From Rhodanobacter thiooxydans (GTDB taxonomy: Bacteria > Pseudomonadota > Gammaproteobacteria > Xanthomonadales > Rhodanobacteraceae), in contig NZ_CP088923.1 in assembly GCF_021545845.1 (NCBI RefSeq), positions 62,001 through 126,000 on the forward strand: a stretch of DNA of 64,000 bases, in the 5' to 3' direction. Below the pieces are notes generated by a model. That model searched no databases and was not told the origin of the DNA. It worked only from the letters and a program-made list of their open reading frames with translations. Below are positions 9,476 to 18,039 of this stretch, in pieces; within the stretch, counting starts at the first letter, position 1; every line of letters starts with the position of its first letter. Both the position numbers and the translations under genes were made by a program.

Positions 9476-9613
9476 CGTCATTCGCGCGCAAGCGGAGATC
9501 CCGTGTCTTTGGTCGTTTGCCGAGCATATGAAGGCGCTGGATGACCAGCTTCGCTGTTGATAAAGCGCCTCCCGCTTTCGCGGGGATGACGACCTTTAGC
9601 AAGCGTCATCCCC
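9476..9613. repeat. Palindromic repeat element between glnK and amtB
   Basis: An imperfect inverted repeat has arms beginning CGTCATTCGCGCGCAAGCGG at 9476 and ending CCGCTTTCGCGGGGATGACG at 9591. Inside the right part are a small hairpin (CCCGC-TTTC-GCGGG) and a second perfect 10-bp stem, GGGGATGACG (9582–9591) with CGTCATCCCC (9604–9613). The CGTCAT...AAGCGGG unit is a widespread intergenic repeat type in proteobacteria. Lying within the operon, it could affect mRNA stability or the ratio of GlnK to AmtB. Confidence 0.75.
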
Positions 9614-9640
9614 TCTGACCCGCATCCTGTGAGGTTTTCC

Positions 9641-10963
9641 ATGAAACAGTTCAGGTTCCACCGTGGTGTCGGCGCGAGCTTGGCGTTGGCCCTGACCGCG
9701 CCGCTGCTGCACGCCGCCACGCCCGCGCCCGTGGTCGACAAGGGCGACGTGGCGTGGATGCTCACCTCCACCCTGCTGGTGCTGCTGATGACGGTGCCGG
9801 GGCTGGCGCTGTTCTACGGCGGCCTGGTACGTGCGAAGAACGTGCTGTCGGTGCTGATGCAGGTGCTGACGGTGTTCTCGCTGCTGCTGCTGCTGTGGGT
9901 GGTGTACGGCTACAGTCTCGCCTTCAGCGGCGGCGGCGCGGTGATCGGCAATTTCCACAAGCTGTTCCTGCACGGTGTGACCAAAGACACGCTGGCGGCC
10001 ACGTTCAGCGCCGGCGTGGCGCTGCCGGAGTACGTGTTCGTGGCGTTCCAGGCCACCTTCGCCGGCATCACCGGGGCGCTGATCGTGGGCGCGCTCGCCG
10101 AGCGCATGCGTTTTCGCGCGGTGCTGCTGTTCACGGCGATCTGGTTCACCTTCGCCTACCTGCCGATCGCGCACATGGTGTGGGCGGGGCCGAGCGGCTT
10201 CCTGTTCGCCCGGGGCGCGCTGGATTTCGCCGGCGGCACCGTGGTGCACATCAACGCCGGCGTGGCCGGCCTGGTCGGCGCCTGGCTGGTCGGGCCGCGG
10301 CTGGGCTTCGGCCGCGAGCCGATGAAGCCGCACAACGTGACGTTCACCATGGTCGGCGCGGCGCTGCTGTGGGTGGGTTGGTTCGGCTTCAACGCCGGCT
10401 CCAATCTGGAGGCGAACGCGGGCGCGGGGCTGGCCTTCATCAACACTCTGCTGGCGGCGGCAGCGGCAGTGCTGACGTGGCTGGCGGTGGAGGCGGCGAT
10501 GCGCGGCCACGCGTCGATGGTGGGTGGCGCCTCCGGCGCGGTGGCTGGCCTGGTCGGCATCACCCCGGCCTGCGGCACGGTGGGGCCGATGGGCGCGATC
10601 GTGATCGGCGCAATGGCCAGTTTGTGCTGCGTGTGGGGCGTGACCCGGCTGAAGAAGCTGCTGCGCGCGGACGATGCGCTGGACGTGTTCGGCGTGCACG
10701 GCGTCGGCGGCATCGTGGGCGCGTTGCTGACCGGCGTGTTCACCGCGCCGGGGCTGGGCGGCACCGGTGCGACGAACTATTCGGTGATCCGCCAACTCGG
10801 CGTGCAGGCGCTGGGCGTGGGTATCACCGTGCTGTGGAGCGGCGTGGTTTCGGTGCTGGGCTATCTGGTCGTCAAGCTGGTGTTCGGCCTGCGCGTACCC
10901 TACGAGGCCGAGCGCGAGGGGCTGGACATTACCTCGCACGGCGAAAGCGCCTACGATGGCTGA
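9641..10963 (+). CDS. amtB: Ammonium transporter AmtB
   Basis: 440 residues. A cleavable signal peptide (MKQFRFHRGVGASLALALTAPLLHA) precedes 11 membrane helices, as in other gram-negative Amt proteins. Signature segments include TVPGLALFYGGLVRAKNVLSV, DFAGGTVVHINAGVAGLVG (Amt signature), WFGFNAGSN and DDALDVFGVHGVGGIVGALLTGVF, which contains a pore histidine. AmtB admits ammonium/ammonia at low external concentration and is blocked by deuridylylated GlnK. The ATG at 9641 follows GAGG. It is the third gene of the sigma-54 operon; glnA follows with its own promoter. Confidence 0.95.
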   Translation: MKQFRFHRGVGASLALALTAPLLHAATPAPVVDKGDVAWMLTSTLLVLLMTVPGLALFYGGLVRAKNVLSVLMQVLTVFSLLLLLWVVYGYSLAFSGGGAVIGNFHKLFLHGVTKDTLAATFSAGVALPEYVFVAFQATFAGITGALIVGALAERMRFRAVLLFTAIWFTFAYLPIAHMVWAGPSGFLFARGALDFAGGTVVHINAGVAGLVGAWLVGPRLGFGREPMKPHNVTFTMVGAALLWVGWFGFNAGSNLEANAGAGLAFINTLLAAAAAVLTWLAVEAAMRGHASMVGGASGAVAGLVGITPACGTVGPMGAIVIGAMASLCCVWGVTRLKKLLRADDALDVFGVHGVGGIVGALLTGVFTAPGLGGTGATNYSVIRQLGVQALGVGITVLWSGVVSVLGYLVVKLVFGLRVPYEAEREGLDITSHGESAYDG

Positions 10964-10996
10964 GCGGGGCATCGGGCAGCGGGATCGGATGAGTCA

Positions 10997-11031
10997 TGAT
11001 GGTGCAATATGGCCTTTGTATTGCACCATCA
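10997..11031. promoter_or_regulatory. NtrC half-site palindrome upstream of glnA
   Basis: A perfect 13-bp inverted repeat: TGATGGTGCAATA (10997–11009) and TATTGCACCATCA (11019–11031), spaced by nine bases. The arms contain the NtrC half-sites TGGTGCAA and TTGCACCA, but in outward order rather than the usual inward GCAC-N7-GTGC. The centre is about 88–90 bases upstream of the -24 box of the glnA sigma-54 promoter. Two degenerate NtrC dimer sites sharing these strong halves are the simplest reading. Confidence 0.6.
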
Positions 11032-11101
11032 CGTTTCCTTCTGATTGGCCCGAGGCAGCGAAAACTTCCGCCAGCCGTTGCTGCGCAACGGCTGCAGCCA
11101 T

Positions 11102-11117
11102 TGGCACGGGCCTTGCT
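11102..11117 (+). promoter_or_regulatory. Sigma-54 promoter of glnA
   Basis: TGGCACG-GGCC-TTGCT is an exact match to the sigma-54 consensus. The expected start site near 11128 leaves a short leader that contains the GAGG ribosome site before the glnA ATG at 11153. Confidence 0.87.
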
Positions 11118-11152
11118 CAAGCCAGCTCACCATCCATCGCCGAGGTTGCTCC

Positions 11153-12562
11153 ATGTCCGCCAACAAAGTGCTCGACCTGATCCAGGAGCATGAGGTCGAG
11201 TTCGTCGACTTCCGCTTCGCCGACATGCTCGGCGTGCACCACCACGTCACCTTCCCGGCCCACGCGATCGACGAGTCGACGTTCGAGGACGGCAAGATGT
11301 TCGACGGTTCCTCGATCACCGGCTGGAAGGGCATCAACGAGTCGGACATGATCCTGCTGCCCGATCCGGATACCGCCCACCTCGACCCGTTCAGCTCGCA
11401 CACCCAGCTGATCCTGCACTGCGACGTGCTGGAGCCGTCGACCATGCAGGCCTACGGCCGCGACCCGCGCTCGATCGCCAAACGCGGCGAGGCGTTCCTG
11501 AAATCCACCGGCATCGCCGACACCGCGTTCTTCGGGCCGGAGCCGGAGTTCTTCATCTTCGATTCGGTGCGCTGGCAGAACGATCCGGGCCGGGTGTTCT
11601 ACGAAATCGGCTCCGAGGAAGCGGCGTGGTCGTCGCGCTACAAGTACGACGGCAACAACAGCGGCCATCGCCCGGGCGTGAAGGGCGGCTACTTCCCGGT
11701 CAGCCCGGTCGATTCGCTGGGCGACCTGCGCGCCGACATGTGCAAGGTGCTGGAGTCGCTGGGCCAGAAGGTCGAAGTGCACCACCACGAGGTAGCGAAC
11801 GCCGGCCAGTGCGAGATCGGCGTGAAGTTCAACACGCTGGTGAAGAAGGCCGATGAACTGCTGACGATGAAGTACGTCATCAAGAACGTGGCGCACCAGA
11901 ACGGCAAGACCGTCACCTTCATGCCGAAGCCGCTGGTCGGCGACAACGGCTCGGGCATGCACGTGCACCAGTCGCTGGCGAAGAACGGCGAGAACCTGTT
12001 CGCCGGCGACCTCTACGGCGGCCTGTCGCAGACCGCGCTGTGGTACATCGGCGGCATCTTCAAGCATGCTCGCGCGATCAACGCCTTCGCCAACTCCACC
12101 ACCAACAGCTACAAGCGGCTGGTGCCTGGCTTCGAGGCGCCGGTGATGCTGGCCTACTCGGCGCGCAACCGTTCGGCGAGCTGCCGCATCCCGTACGTGG
12201 CCAGCCCCAAGGGCCGTCGCATCGAGGTGCGCTTCCCCGATCCAATGAACTCCGGCTACCTGGTGTTCACCGCGCTGATGATGGCCGGCCTGGATGGCAT
12301 CATCAACAAGATCGACCCGGGCGCGCCGGCCGACAAGGACCTGTACGACCTGCCGCCGGAAGAGGAGAAGAACATCCCGCAGGTGTGCTCCAGCCTCGAC
12401 GCCGCGCTGGAAGCGCTGGACAAGGACCGCGAGTTCCTGAAAGCCGGTGGCGTGTTCACCGACGACTTCATTGACGCCTACATCGAGGTGAAGATGAAGG
12501 AAGTGACCAAGTACCGCGCCAGCACGCATCCGCTGGAATTCCAGATGTACTACTCGCTCTGA
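11153..12562 (+). CDS. glnA: Glutamine synthetase type I
   Basis: 469 residues, the usual GSI-beta length. It makes glutamine from glutamate, ammonia and ATP in the cytoplasm as a dodecamer. Visible signatures are [20 protein letters not shown] at the N-terminus, [19 protein letters not shown], the ATP site region [24 protein letters not shown], and the adenylylation tyrosine in [17 protein letters not shown]. Transcription from the sigma-54 promoter with NtrC sites indicates induction at low nitrogen. A strong terminator follows, so glnA is monocistronic and separate from ntrBC, which lies about 51 kb away. Confidence 0.97.
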   Translation: MSANKVLDLIQEHEVEFVDFRFADMLGVHHHVTFPAHAIDESTFEDGKMFDGSSITGWKGINESDMILLPDPDTAHLDPFSSHTQLILHCDVLEPSTMQAYGRDPRSIAKRGEAFLKSTGIADTAFFGPEPEFFIFDSVRWQNDPGRVFYEIGSEEAAWSSRYKYDGNNSGHRPGVKGGYFPVSPVDSLGDLRADMCKVLESLGQKVEVHHHEVANAGQCEIGVKFNTLVKKADELLTMKYVIKNVAHQNGKTVTFMPKPLVGDNGSGMHVHQSLAKNGENLFAGDLYGGLSQTALWYIGGIFKHARAINAFANSTTNSYKRLVPGFEAPVMLAYSARNRSASCRIPYVASPKGRRIEVRFPDPMNSGYLVFTALMMAGLDGIINKIDPGAPADKDLYDLPPEEEKNIPQVCSSLDAALEALDKDREFLKAGGVFTDDFIDAYIEVKMKEVTKYRASTHPLEFQMYYSL

Positions 12563-12593
12563 TCAAAGGCGGCTGCAAGCGCGGGCACATCGG

Positions 12594-12630
12594 AACGACA
12601 ACGGGCGCCTCGGCGCCCGTTGTCGTTTTG
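12594..12630 (+). terminator. Rho-independent terminator of glnA
   Basis: A perfect 16-bp stem (AACGACAACGGGCGCC at 12594–12609 and its complement at 12612–12627) with a two-base loop, followed by T's. It begins 31 bases after the glnA stop codon. Confidence 0.9.
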
Positions 12631-12756
12631 GTCGCCCGAACAATCCGTGCGTTCGCCGATGACATCTGTCCTGGCCGATACCTCACAACCGCCGCGACGA
12701 CAGCCAGTTACAGTGACGGGACAATGCCTGCAGTGAACCCGCACAAGGAGTCGGCC

Positions 12757-13602
12757 ATGCAGCAACTACCCGCCCAGTTTGAAGACCATGCGATCCGCCG
12801 CGTCTACGACGAAGCAAGCGAGACCTGGTGGTTCTCGGTGGTGGACATCGTGCAGGTGCTGACCCGACAGCCAGATTACCAGACGGCGCGCAACTACTGG
12901 AAAGTCTTGAAGAACCGGCTGGCCAAAGAAGGAAGTGAGTCGGTTACAAAATGTAACCGACTGAAATTGACCGCAGCGGACGGCAAGAACTACGTCACCG
13001 ACGTGGCCACCGCCGAAACCTTGCTGCGCTTGGTGCAATCCGTGCCCAGCCCGAAGGCCGAGCCGATCAAGCTGTGGTTGGCCAAGATCGGCTACGAGCG
13101 CATACAGGAACTGGCCGATCCGGCCTTGGCGCTGGACCGCGCCCGCGCGACGTGGCAGAAGCACGGTCGCAGCGAGAAATGGATCAGCCAGCGCATGACC
13201 GGACAGGAAACGCGAGCCAAGCTGACCGACTACTGGGACAGCCACGACGTAAAGCGTGGTCAGGAGTTCGCCATCCTCACCAACCTGATCCACGAGGAGT
13301 GGACCGGCCTTGGCGTGAAGGAGCACAAACAGCTCAAGGGGCTGAAGACACAAAACCTGCGTGACCACATGAGCGAGGCCGAACTGATCTTTACCGCGCT
13401 GGCCGAGCTGTCCACCCGGCAGATCGCCGAGACCACGCGAGCCACCGGCATGCCGGCGAACAAGGTGGCCGCGAAGAGTGGCGGCGCGATCGCGAAACGT
13501 GCTCGGCTGGAGCTGGAAAGCCAAACCGGCAAGAAAGTGGTGACCGGCGAAAACTATCTGCCGCCACCACGTCAGCGGCGCTTGAAGAAGCCGGGCAAAT
13601 AG
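12757..13602 (+). CDS. BRO family N-terminal domain protein (antirepressor-like)
   Basis: 281 residues. The first about 110 residues fit the BRO-N domain of phage and baculovirus antirepressor-like DNA-binding proteins: HAIRRVYDEASETWWFSVVDIVQVLT, then DYQTARNYWKVLKNRL and ETLLRLVQSVPSPKAEPIKLWLAKIGYERI. The C-terminal half (RSEKWISQRMTGQETRAKLTDYW ... GKKVVTGENYLPP) matches a conserved extension found with chromosomal BRO/DinD-like proteins. The ATG follows AAGGAG by six bases. No integrase, repressor or phage structural gene is near, so it is an orphan. Codon use is less extreme in GC than that of glnA, which suggests acquisition. Confidence 0.75.
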   Translation: MQQLPAQFEDHAIRRVYDEASETWWFSVVDIVQVLTRQPDYQTARNYWKVLKNRLAKEGSESVTKCNRLKLTAADGKNYVTDVATAETLLRLVQSVPSPKAEPIKLWLAKIGYERIQELADPALALDRARATWQKHGRSEKWISQRMTGQETRAKLTDYWDSHDVKRGQEFAILTNLIHEEWTGLGVKEHKQLKGLKTQNLRDHMSEAELIFTALAELSTRQIAETTRATGMPANKVAAKSGGAIAKRARLELESQTGKKVVTGENYLPPPRQRRLKKPGK

Positions 13603-13672
13603 CGCGAAACGGAAAGTGGAACGCAGCAAGTCAGGCGAAGCTGGTTTGACTTGTCCGTCCCGTTTCCGCAGC

Positions 13673-14980
13673 TCAGAACGTCACCTGCGTGTACAGGCCG
13701 ATCACGAAGGCGTCCGGGATCTTGCCGGTGCCGCCGGGGCGGAATACGTACTGCAGGTTCGGGCGCAGGGTCAGCCAGGGGGTGATCTTCGCGCCGTAGT
13801 CGATCTCGGCGATGGTTTCGTACGTCTGGATGCCGACGCTGCCGGGTGCCACCCGGTTGCGGTCGCGCTGGTAGCGGGTCAGGCGCGGGTTGGTGCGGCC
13901 GCTGGCCACCATGAACGAGATCACGTCGTTGTCGCGGCCGGGGAAGGTGCCCTGGTAGTGGCCGCCGAGCAGCCAGAAGTCGCGGAAGCGGGCGGTGGCT
14001 TTGTCGCCGACGCCGGCCATCAGGCCGAGGTTCAGACCGCGGTTGGAGTCGGGGCCTTCGCGATAGACCATGCGGTCGGCGATCACGTAGCCGCCGGAGC
14101 GGCCGTTGTGGTGCAGGAAGTGGGCGCCGGTGAGGCCGGCTGGCTGGCCGTTGATGTCGGTGTACACGTCCGGCGTGCCGGCGGTGTTGTAGTAGGCGCC
14201 GAGCTTGAGAACGCCGGGCAGCTGGCCGCGGCCGGTACTCCAGCCCAGTTCGACCGGCACGAACACGCCGCGGTGCTTGAAGCTGAGATTGAAGCCCTGG
14301 TCCTTGTTGCCGGCCTTCTCGTTGTCCAGGTAGGCGCCAACGGCGACGTAGAAGTTCGGCGTGGCGTGCCACTTCACGCGACCACCCCATTGCGCGACGG
14401 GGTAGTTGTGCGCGCCGCTGTTGGTGGTCATCGCGTTGGCGTGGCCGCAGATGATGCCGTTCTGGAAACTGCAGAACGCCGGCAGCCGCGCGAAGTCGTC
14501 ACCCACCGGTGACCAGCCCAGCTGGATGAACAGCCGGTGGTCGAGGAAGTCCTGCTGCCAGTTCAGCTCGGCCAGGCGGAAGTTCTGCCCCGCGCCGTAC
14601 AGCTCCTGCACCGAGAACTGGTTGCCCAGCGCCTCATTGCTCAGGCTGCGGCCGTCGCGTTCGGTGACGGTGAACTGGATCTTCGCGTTCGGCACGCCCC
14701 ACAGCTTGTCGAGGTCGAAGTCCGCACCGGCGTCGAGTTGCTGGGTGTAGCGCGCGGTTTGGCGGTGGCCGCCGGACAGGTTGCCCGCGCTTTCGGTGGT
14801 CCAGTGTGCACGCAGGGTGATGCCGTCGTTCTGCAGTTGCGTACGCGTGCCGCCCCAGTCGCCGGTCAGCGTGGGTCGGGTGAGCCAGCTGCTGGCCTGC
14901 TGCGCCATGGCCGGCAGCGCGCCCAGCCACAACGCGCCGCCGAGCAGCAGGCCGGGGTTCGTGCAGAAAAGATGGCGCAT
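13673..14980 (-). CDS. OprB family carbohydrate-selective porin
   Basis: 435 residues with a signal peptide ending ALPAMAQ. The mature start SWLTRPTLTGDWGGTRTQLQNDGITL is characteristic of OprB porins, and the protein ends in a strand with C-terminal Phe (VIGLYTQVTF). OprB-type channels admit glucose and other sugars across the outer membrane. It is the last gene of a four-gene operon encoding a periplasmic sugar dehydrogenase complex; it starts four bases after the cytochrome stop, so it probably supplies that enzyme with substrate. Confidence 0.9.
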   Translation of the reverse strand: MRHLFCTNPGLLLGGALWLGALPAMAQQASSWLTRPTLTGDWGGTRTQLQNDGITLRAHWTTESAGNLSGGHRQTARYTQQLDAGADFDLDKLWGVPNAKIQFTVTERDGRSLSNEALGNQFSVQELYGAGQNFRLAELNWQQDFLDHRLFIQLGWSPVGDDFARLPAFCSFQNGIICGHANAMTTNSGAHNYPVAQWGGRVKWHATPNFYVAVGAYLDNEKAGNKDQGFNLSFKHRGVFVPVELGWSTGRGQLPGVLKLGAYYNTAGTPDVYTDINGQPAGLTGAHFLHHNGRSGGYVIADRMVYREGPDSNRGLNLGLMAGVGDKATARFRDFWLLGGHYQGTFPGRDNDVISFMVASGRTNPRLTRYQRDRNRVAPGSVGIQTYETIAEIDYGAKITPWLTLRPNLQYVFRPGGTGKIPDAFVIGLYTQVTF

Positions 14981-14984
14981 GGGC

Positions 14985-16385
14985 TCAGGCCCGGCCGGAG
15001 GAAGTTCGGCGCTGTCTGCGCCGGCGCCACAGGACGATGAAGGCGAGGATCAGCAGCAGCACCACCACCATCGCCAGCCGTGTCAGCGCGACCAGGTGCG
15101 ACGGCGCGCCGCCGCCGCGCAGGTTGGCGACCTGCGTCGCGGTGATCCGTGCGGCGGGGTTGCCGTAACGCAGCGTCAGGTAGTTGCCCAGGGTGGCCAC
15201 CTGGCGGTCGGACAGCGCGTCGGCGAAGCCCGGCATGCGCACGCCGGAGTCGCCGGTCTGCCAGCGGATGCCGTCGAGGATCACCAGCACCAGGTTGGCG
15301 GCGTCGGCGCGGCCGGTGGCGGTGTTGTGGAACAGCGGCGGCAAGCCGCCGTCGAAGCTGCCTTCGCCGCTGGCCTGGTGGCAGCTGGCGCAGTGCGCGT
15401 CGTAGAGCTGCGCGCCGTTCCACTGCTCGCCGTCGTCAGGCAGCGCGGTGCCGCGCTGGTCGGCGATCCCGTCGAACGCCGCGCCCCAGCTGTCGACGGG
15501 CCGGGTCTCGGCCGGGTCATGTTGCGCGGGGACCGTCTTCAGGTAGGTGGCGATCGCCTGCAGGTCGGCGGGTTCGAGATGCTGCAGGCTGTGCTCGATC
15601 GCCTCGGCCATCGGCCCGGCCGCTTGCGCCTTGCCGCGGGCGTGGCCGAGTCGCAGGTAGTCGACCAGGTCCTGCTCGCTCCAGTTGCCGATCCCGCTGT
15701 CCGGATCGGCGGTGATGTTCGGTGCGCGCCAGCTGCCGACCATGCCGCCGGCCAGTGCCTGCGACGGGCGCTCGGCCATCAGCAGGTTGCGCGGCGTGTG
15801 GCAGGTGCTGCAGTGGGCCAGCCCGCGCACCAGGTAGGCGCCGCGATTCCACACCTCGCTCTTGGCCGGGTCGGGCGTGAACGGCTTGCGGTCGAGGAAC
15901 AGCAGGTTCCACGCCGCCATCGACAGGCGGATGTTGAACGGGAACGGCAACCGGGTCGGCGCCGGCTCGCTGTCCACCGGCGCCACGCCGTGCATGAAGT
16001 ACGCGTACAGCGCATGCATGTCGTCGTCGGTGATCTGCGCGTAGGCGGTGTAAGGCATCGCCGGGTACAGGTGCTTGCCGTCCGCGCGGATGCCCTTGCG
16101 CACGGCGTCGCGGAACTGCGCCTCGGTGTAGTTGCCGATGCCGGCGCCGGCCGACGGCGTGACGTTGGTGCTGATGATGTCGCCGACCGGCGTAGGCACG
16201 GTCAGCCCGCCGGCGTAAGGCTTGCCGCCGGGCGCGGTATGGCAGGCCACGCAGTCGCCTGCGGTGGCCAGGTACTGGCCGCGCTGCAGCAGGGCGGCGT
16301 CAGTGTTGTCGGCTGCGCCGGCAGGCGTGGCGACGAGCAGGCCGAGCAGGGCGAGCAGCGGGAGGCAACGGATCGGCGCGTTCAT
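14985..16385 (-). CDS. Tri-heme cytochrome c subunit of membrane-bound sugar/gluconate dehydrogenase
   Basis: 466 residues. A signal peptide (MNAPIRCLPLLALLGLLVATPAGA) leads into three c-type heme sites: CVACH near residue 45, CSTCH near 190 and CASCH near 340. A C-terminal hydrophobic helix (LAMVVVLLLILAFIVLW) followed by basic residues anchors it in the inner membrane. This is the layout of the cytochrome subunit of gluconate 2-dehydrogenase and alcohol/sorbitol dehydrogenases, which carries electrons from the flavoprotein to ubiquinone. It overlaps the GMC gene by four bases. Confidence 0.93.
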   Translation of the reverse strand: MNAPIRCLPLLALLGLLVATPAGAADNTDAALLQRGQYLATAGDCVACHTAPGGKPYAGGLTVPTPVGDIISTNVTPSAGAGIGNYTEAQFRDAVRKGIRADGKHLYPAMPYTAYAQITDDDMHALYAYFMHGVAPVDSEPAPTRLPFPFNIRLSMAAWNLLFLDRKPFTPDPAKSEVWNRGAYLVRGLAHCSTCHTPRNLLMAERPSQALAGGMVGSWRAPNITADPDSGIGNWSEQDLVDYLRLGHARGKAQAAGPMAEAIEHSLQHLEPADLQAIATYLKTVPAQHDPAETRPVDSWGAAFDGIADQRGTALPDDGEQWNGAQLYDAHCASCHQASGEGSFDGGLPPLFHNTATGRADAANLVLVILDGIRWQTGDSGVRMPGFADALSDRQVATLGNYLTLRYGNPAARITATQVANLRGGGAPSHLVALTRLAMVVVLLLILAFIVLWRRRRQRRTSSGRA

Positions 16386-18025
16386 GCCAGGCCCGCCTCG
16401 TGGCTCGTGTGCGCCGTGGCCGTGCGTGCCTGTTTCGCCGGCAGGATGTGCTCGGCGGTGCGCAGTGCCAGCGCCACCGCGGTGAGCGTGGAGTTCATCG
16501 TGGCTGCGGTGGGCATCACGCCGGTGCTGCAGACGAACAGGTTCTCGTGGTCGTGCGTGCGGCCGAACGCGTCGACCACCGAACTGGCTGGGTCGTTGCC
16601 CATGCTCATCGTGCCGGTGATGTGCTGGTTGTTGGCGAACTGGCCTTCCGCGCTGTAGCGCAGCCCGATGCCGCCCATCAGCTCGGCGATGCGGGCGAAG
16701 TCGGCCTTGGACACTTCCGCGGCGCGGCGCGTGTAGTCGTCGATCGCGTAGTGCGCCTCCGGTTTCGGGATGCCCATGGCGTCCTTCTCCGAACTGAGCG
16801 CGATGCGGTTGTCGGGGTTCGGCAGCACCTCCAGCACGTTCTTCACGTTGACCTGGCGCGCGGCGCGCCAGCGCAGCTGCTTCTCGAACTCCGCGCCGTA
16901 CACGCCTTCCTTGATCAGGTCGTTGGTGACGCTATACACCTGCGAGATGTTGGTGAAGTCCAGCCGGTACGGCGCGTGCTGGCTGCGGAACGCACCGTCG
17001 CGCAGGGTATTGATCGAGCTGGGGCTCTGCGGGCCGCGGCCCAGCCACAGTTCCTCGTCGGCGTAGAAGGTGAGCGAGGTGCTGGGGTGGTCCATCAGGT
17101 GGCGGCCGACCATGCCGGAGCTGTTGGCCAGCCCGTTCGGGTATTTGCTGCTGGCCGACAACAGCAACAGTTTCGGGCTTTCGATGCCGTTCGCGGCGAG
17201 GATGAAGGTCTGGCCGGTGACGCGGTGCTCGCTCTTGTCGGGCGCGTAGTAGTGCACCGCCGCGATGCGTCCGCCGGCGTCGTGCTCGATGCGGTAGACC
17301 ACCGCGTTCGGCACCACTTTCACTCCGGCCGCCTCGGCCGACTCCACCGCATTGATGCCCAGGTATTGCGCGTTGACCGGGCAGATCGGCTGGCAGCTGT
17401 TGTTGCCCACGCAGGCCGGTCGCCCGTCGTAGCCGCGACTGTTGCGCGCCACCGTGTTGGCGACCACCGGATACACCGGCGCCAGCCGTTCGCGGAAGCG
17501 GCGCATCGACCACGGCTCGGCCACCGGCTCCATCGGGAACGGGTGCTGTCGCGGCGAGCCGGTGTTGTCCGCGCCGGCCACGCCGAGAATTTCTTCCGCT
17601 TCCTGGTACCAGGGGTCGAGTTCCTCGTAGGTCAGCGGCCAGTCCACGCCCACGCCGTACAGGCTCTTGATGCGCACGTCGTTCGGTACCAGCCGCCACG
17701 CCTGTGCGGCCCAGTGCCAGGTGGTGCCGCCCACCGCGCGGATGTACTCGGCCTGGTACGGATACGGCCCGGCCTGTTTCAGGTAGCCGTTGTCCTTGGG
17801 CACGTAGATCGGATGCGGCGCCCACGCCGACGGCGGGTACGGCGCCATCCAGTTGCCCTTCAGCGGCGAGTTGCGGAACGCGGCGACGATGCGGGCGCGT
17901 TCCAGCCGCGGCCCCGCTTCCAGGATCAGCACCGAGGCGCCCTGCTGCGCCAGCCGCCGCGCGGCCAGCGCGCCGACGATGCCTGCGCCGATCACCACGA
18001 TGTCAGCCGACTGCTGTGCGGACAT
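16382..18025 (-). CDS. GMC-family flavoprotein subunit of sugar/gluconate dehydrogenase
   Basis: 547 residues. The N-terminal FAD-binding motif is DIVVIGAGIVGALAARRLAQQG, and the GMC C-terminal signature is DHENLFVCSTGVMPTAATMNSTLTAVALALRTAEHI with the active-site His in NNQHITGTMSMG. A cysteine cluster CVGNNSCQPICP in the middle resembles the iron-sulfur ligands of Burkholderia FAD-dependent glucose dehydrogenase and gluconate dehydrogenases. It lacks its own export signal and is probably exported with the small subunit encoded upstream. Likely oxidises an aldose, gluconate or sugar alcohol in the periplasm; substrate is undecided. Confidence 0.9.
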   Translation of the reverse strand: MSAQQSADIVVIGAGIVGALAARRLAQQGASVLILEAGPRLERARIVAAFRNSPLKGNWMAPYPPSAWAPHPIYVPKDNGYLKQAGPYPYQAEYIRAVGGTTWHWAAQAWRLVPNDVRIKSLYGVGVDWPLTYEELDPWYQEAEEILGVAGADNTGSPRQHPFPMEPVAEPWSMRRFRERLAPVYPVVANTVARNSRGYDGRPACVGNNSCQPICPVNAQYLGINAVESAEAAGVKVVPNAVVYRIEHDAGGRIAAVHYYAPDKSEHRVTGQTFILAANGIESPKLLLLSASSKYPNGLANSSGMVGRHLMDHPSTSLTFYADEELWLGRGPQSPSSINTLRDGAFRSQHAPYRLDFTNISQVYSVTNDLIKEGVYGAEFEKQLRWRAARQVNVKNVLEVLPNPDNRIALSSEKDAMGIPKPEAHYAIDDYTRRAAEVSKADFARIAELMGGIGLRYSAEGQFANNQHITGTMSMGNDPASSVVDAFGRTHDHENLFVCSTGVMPTAATMNSTLTAVALALRTAEHILPAKQARTATAHTSHEAGLA

Positions 18026-18039
18026 GCCTTGCCACTCCT

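Noticed and set aside
12757..13602. Prophage remnant around the BRO-type gene
   Set aside because: Neighbours are glnA and a sugar oxidation operon; no integrase, att repeats, repressor or structural genes were seen.
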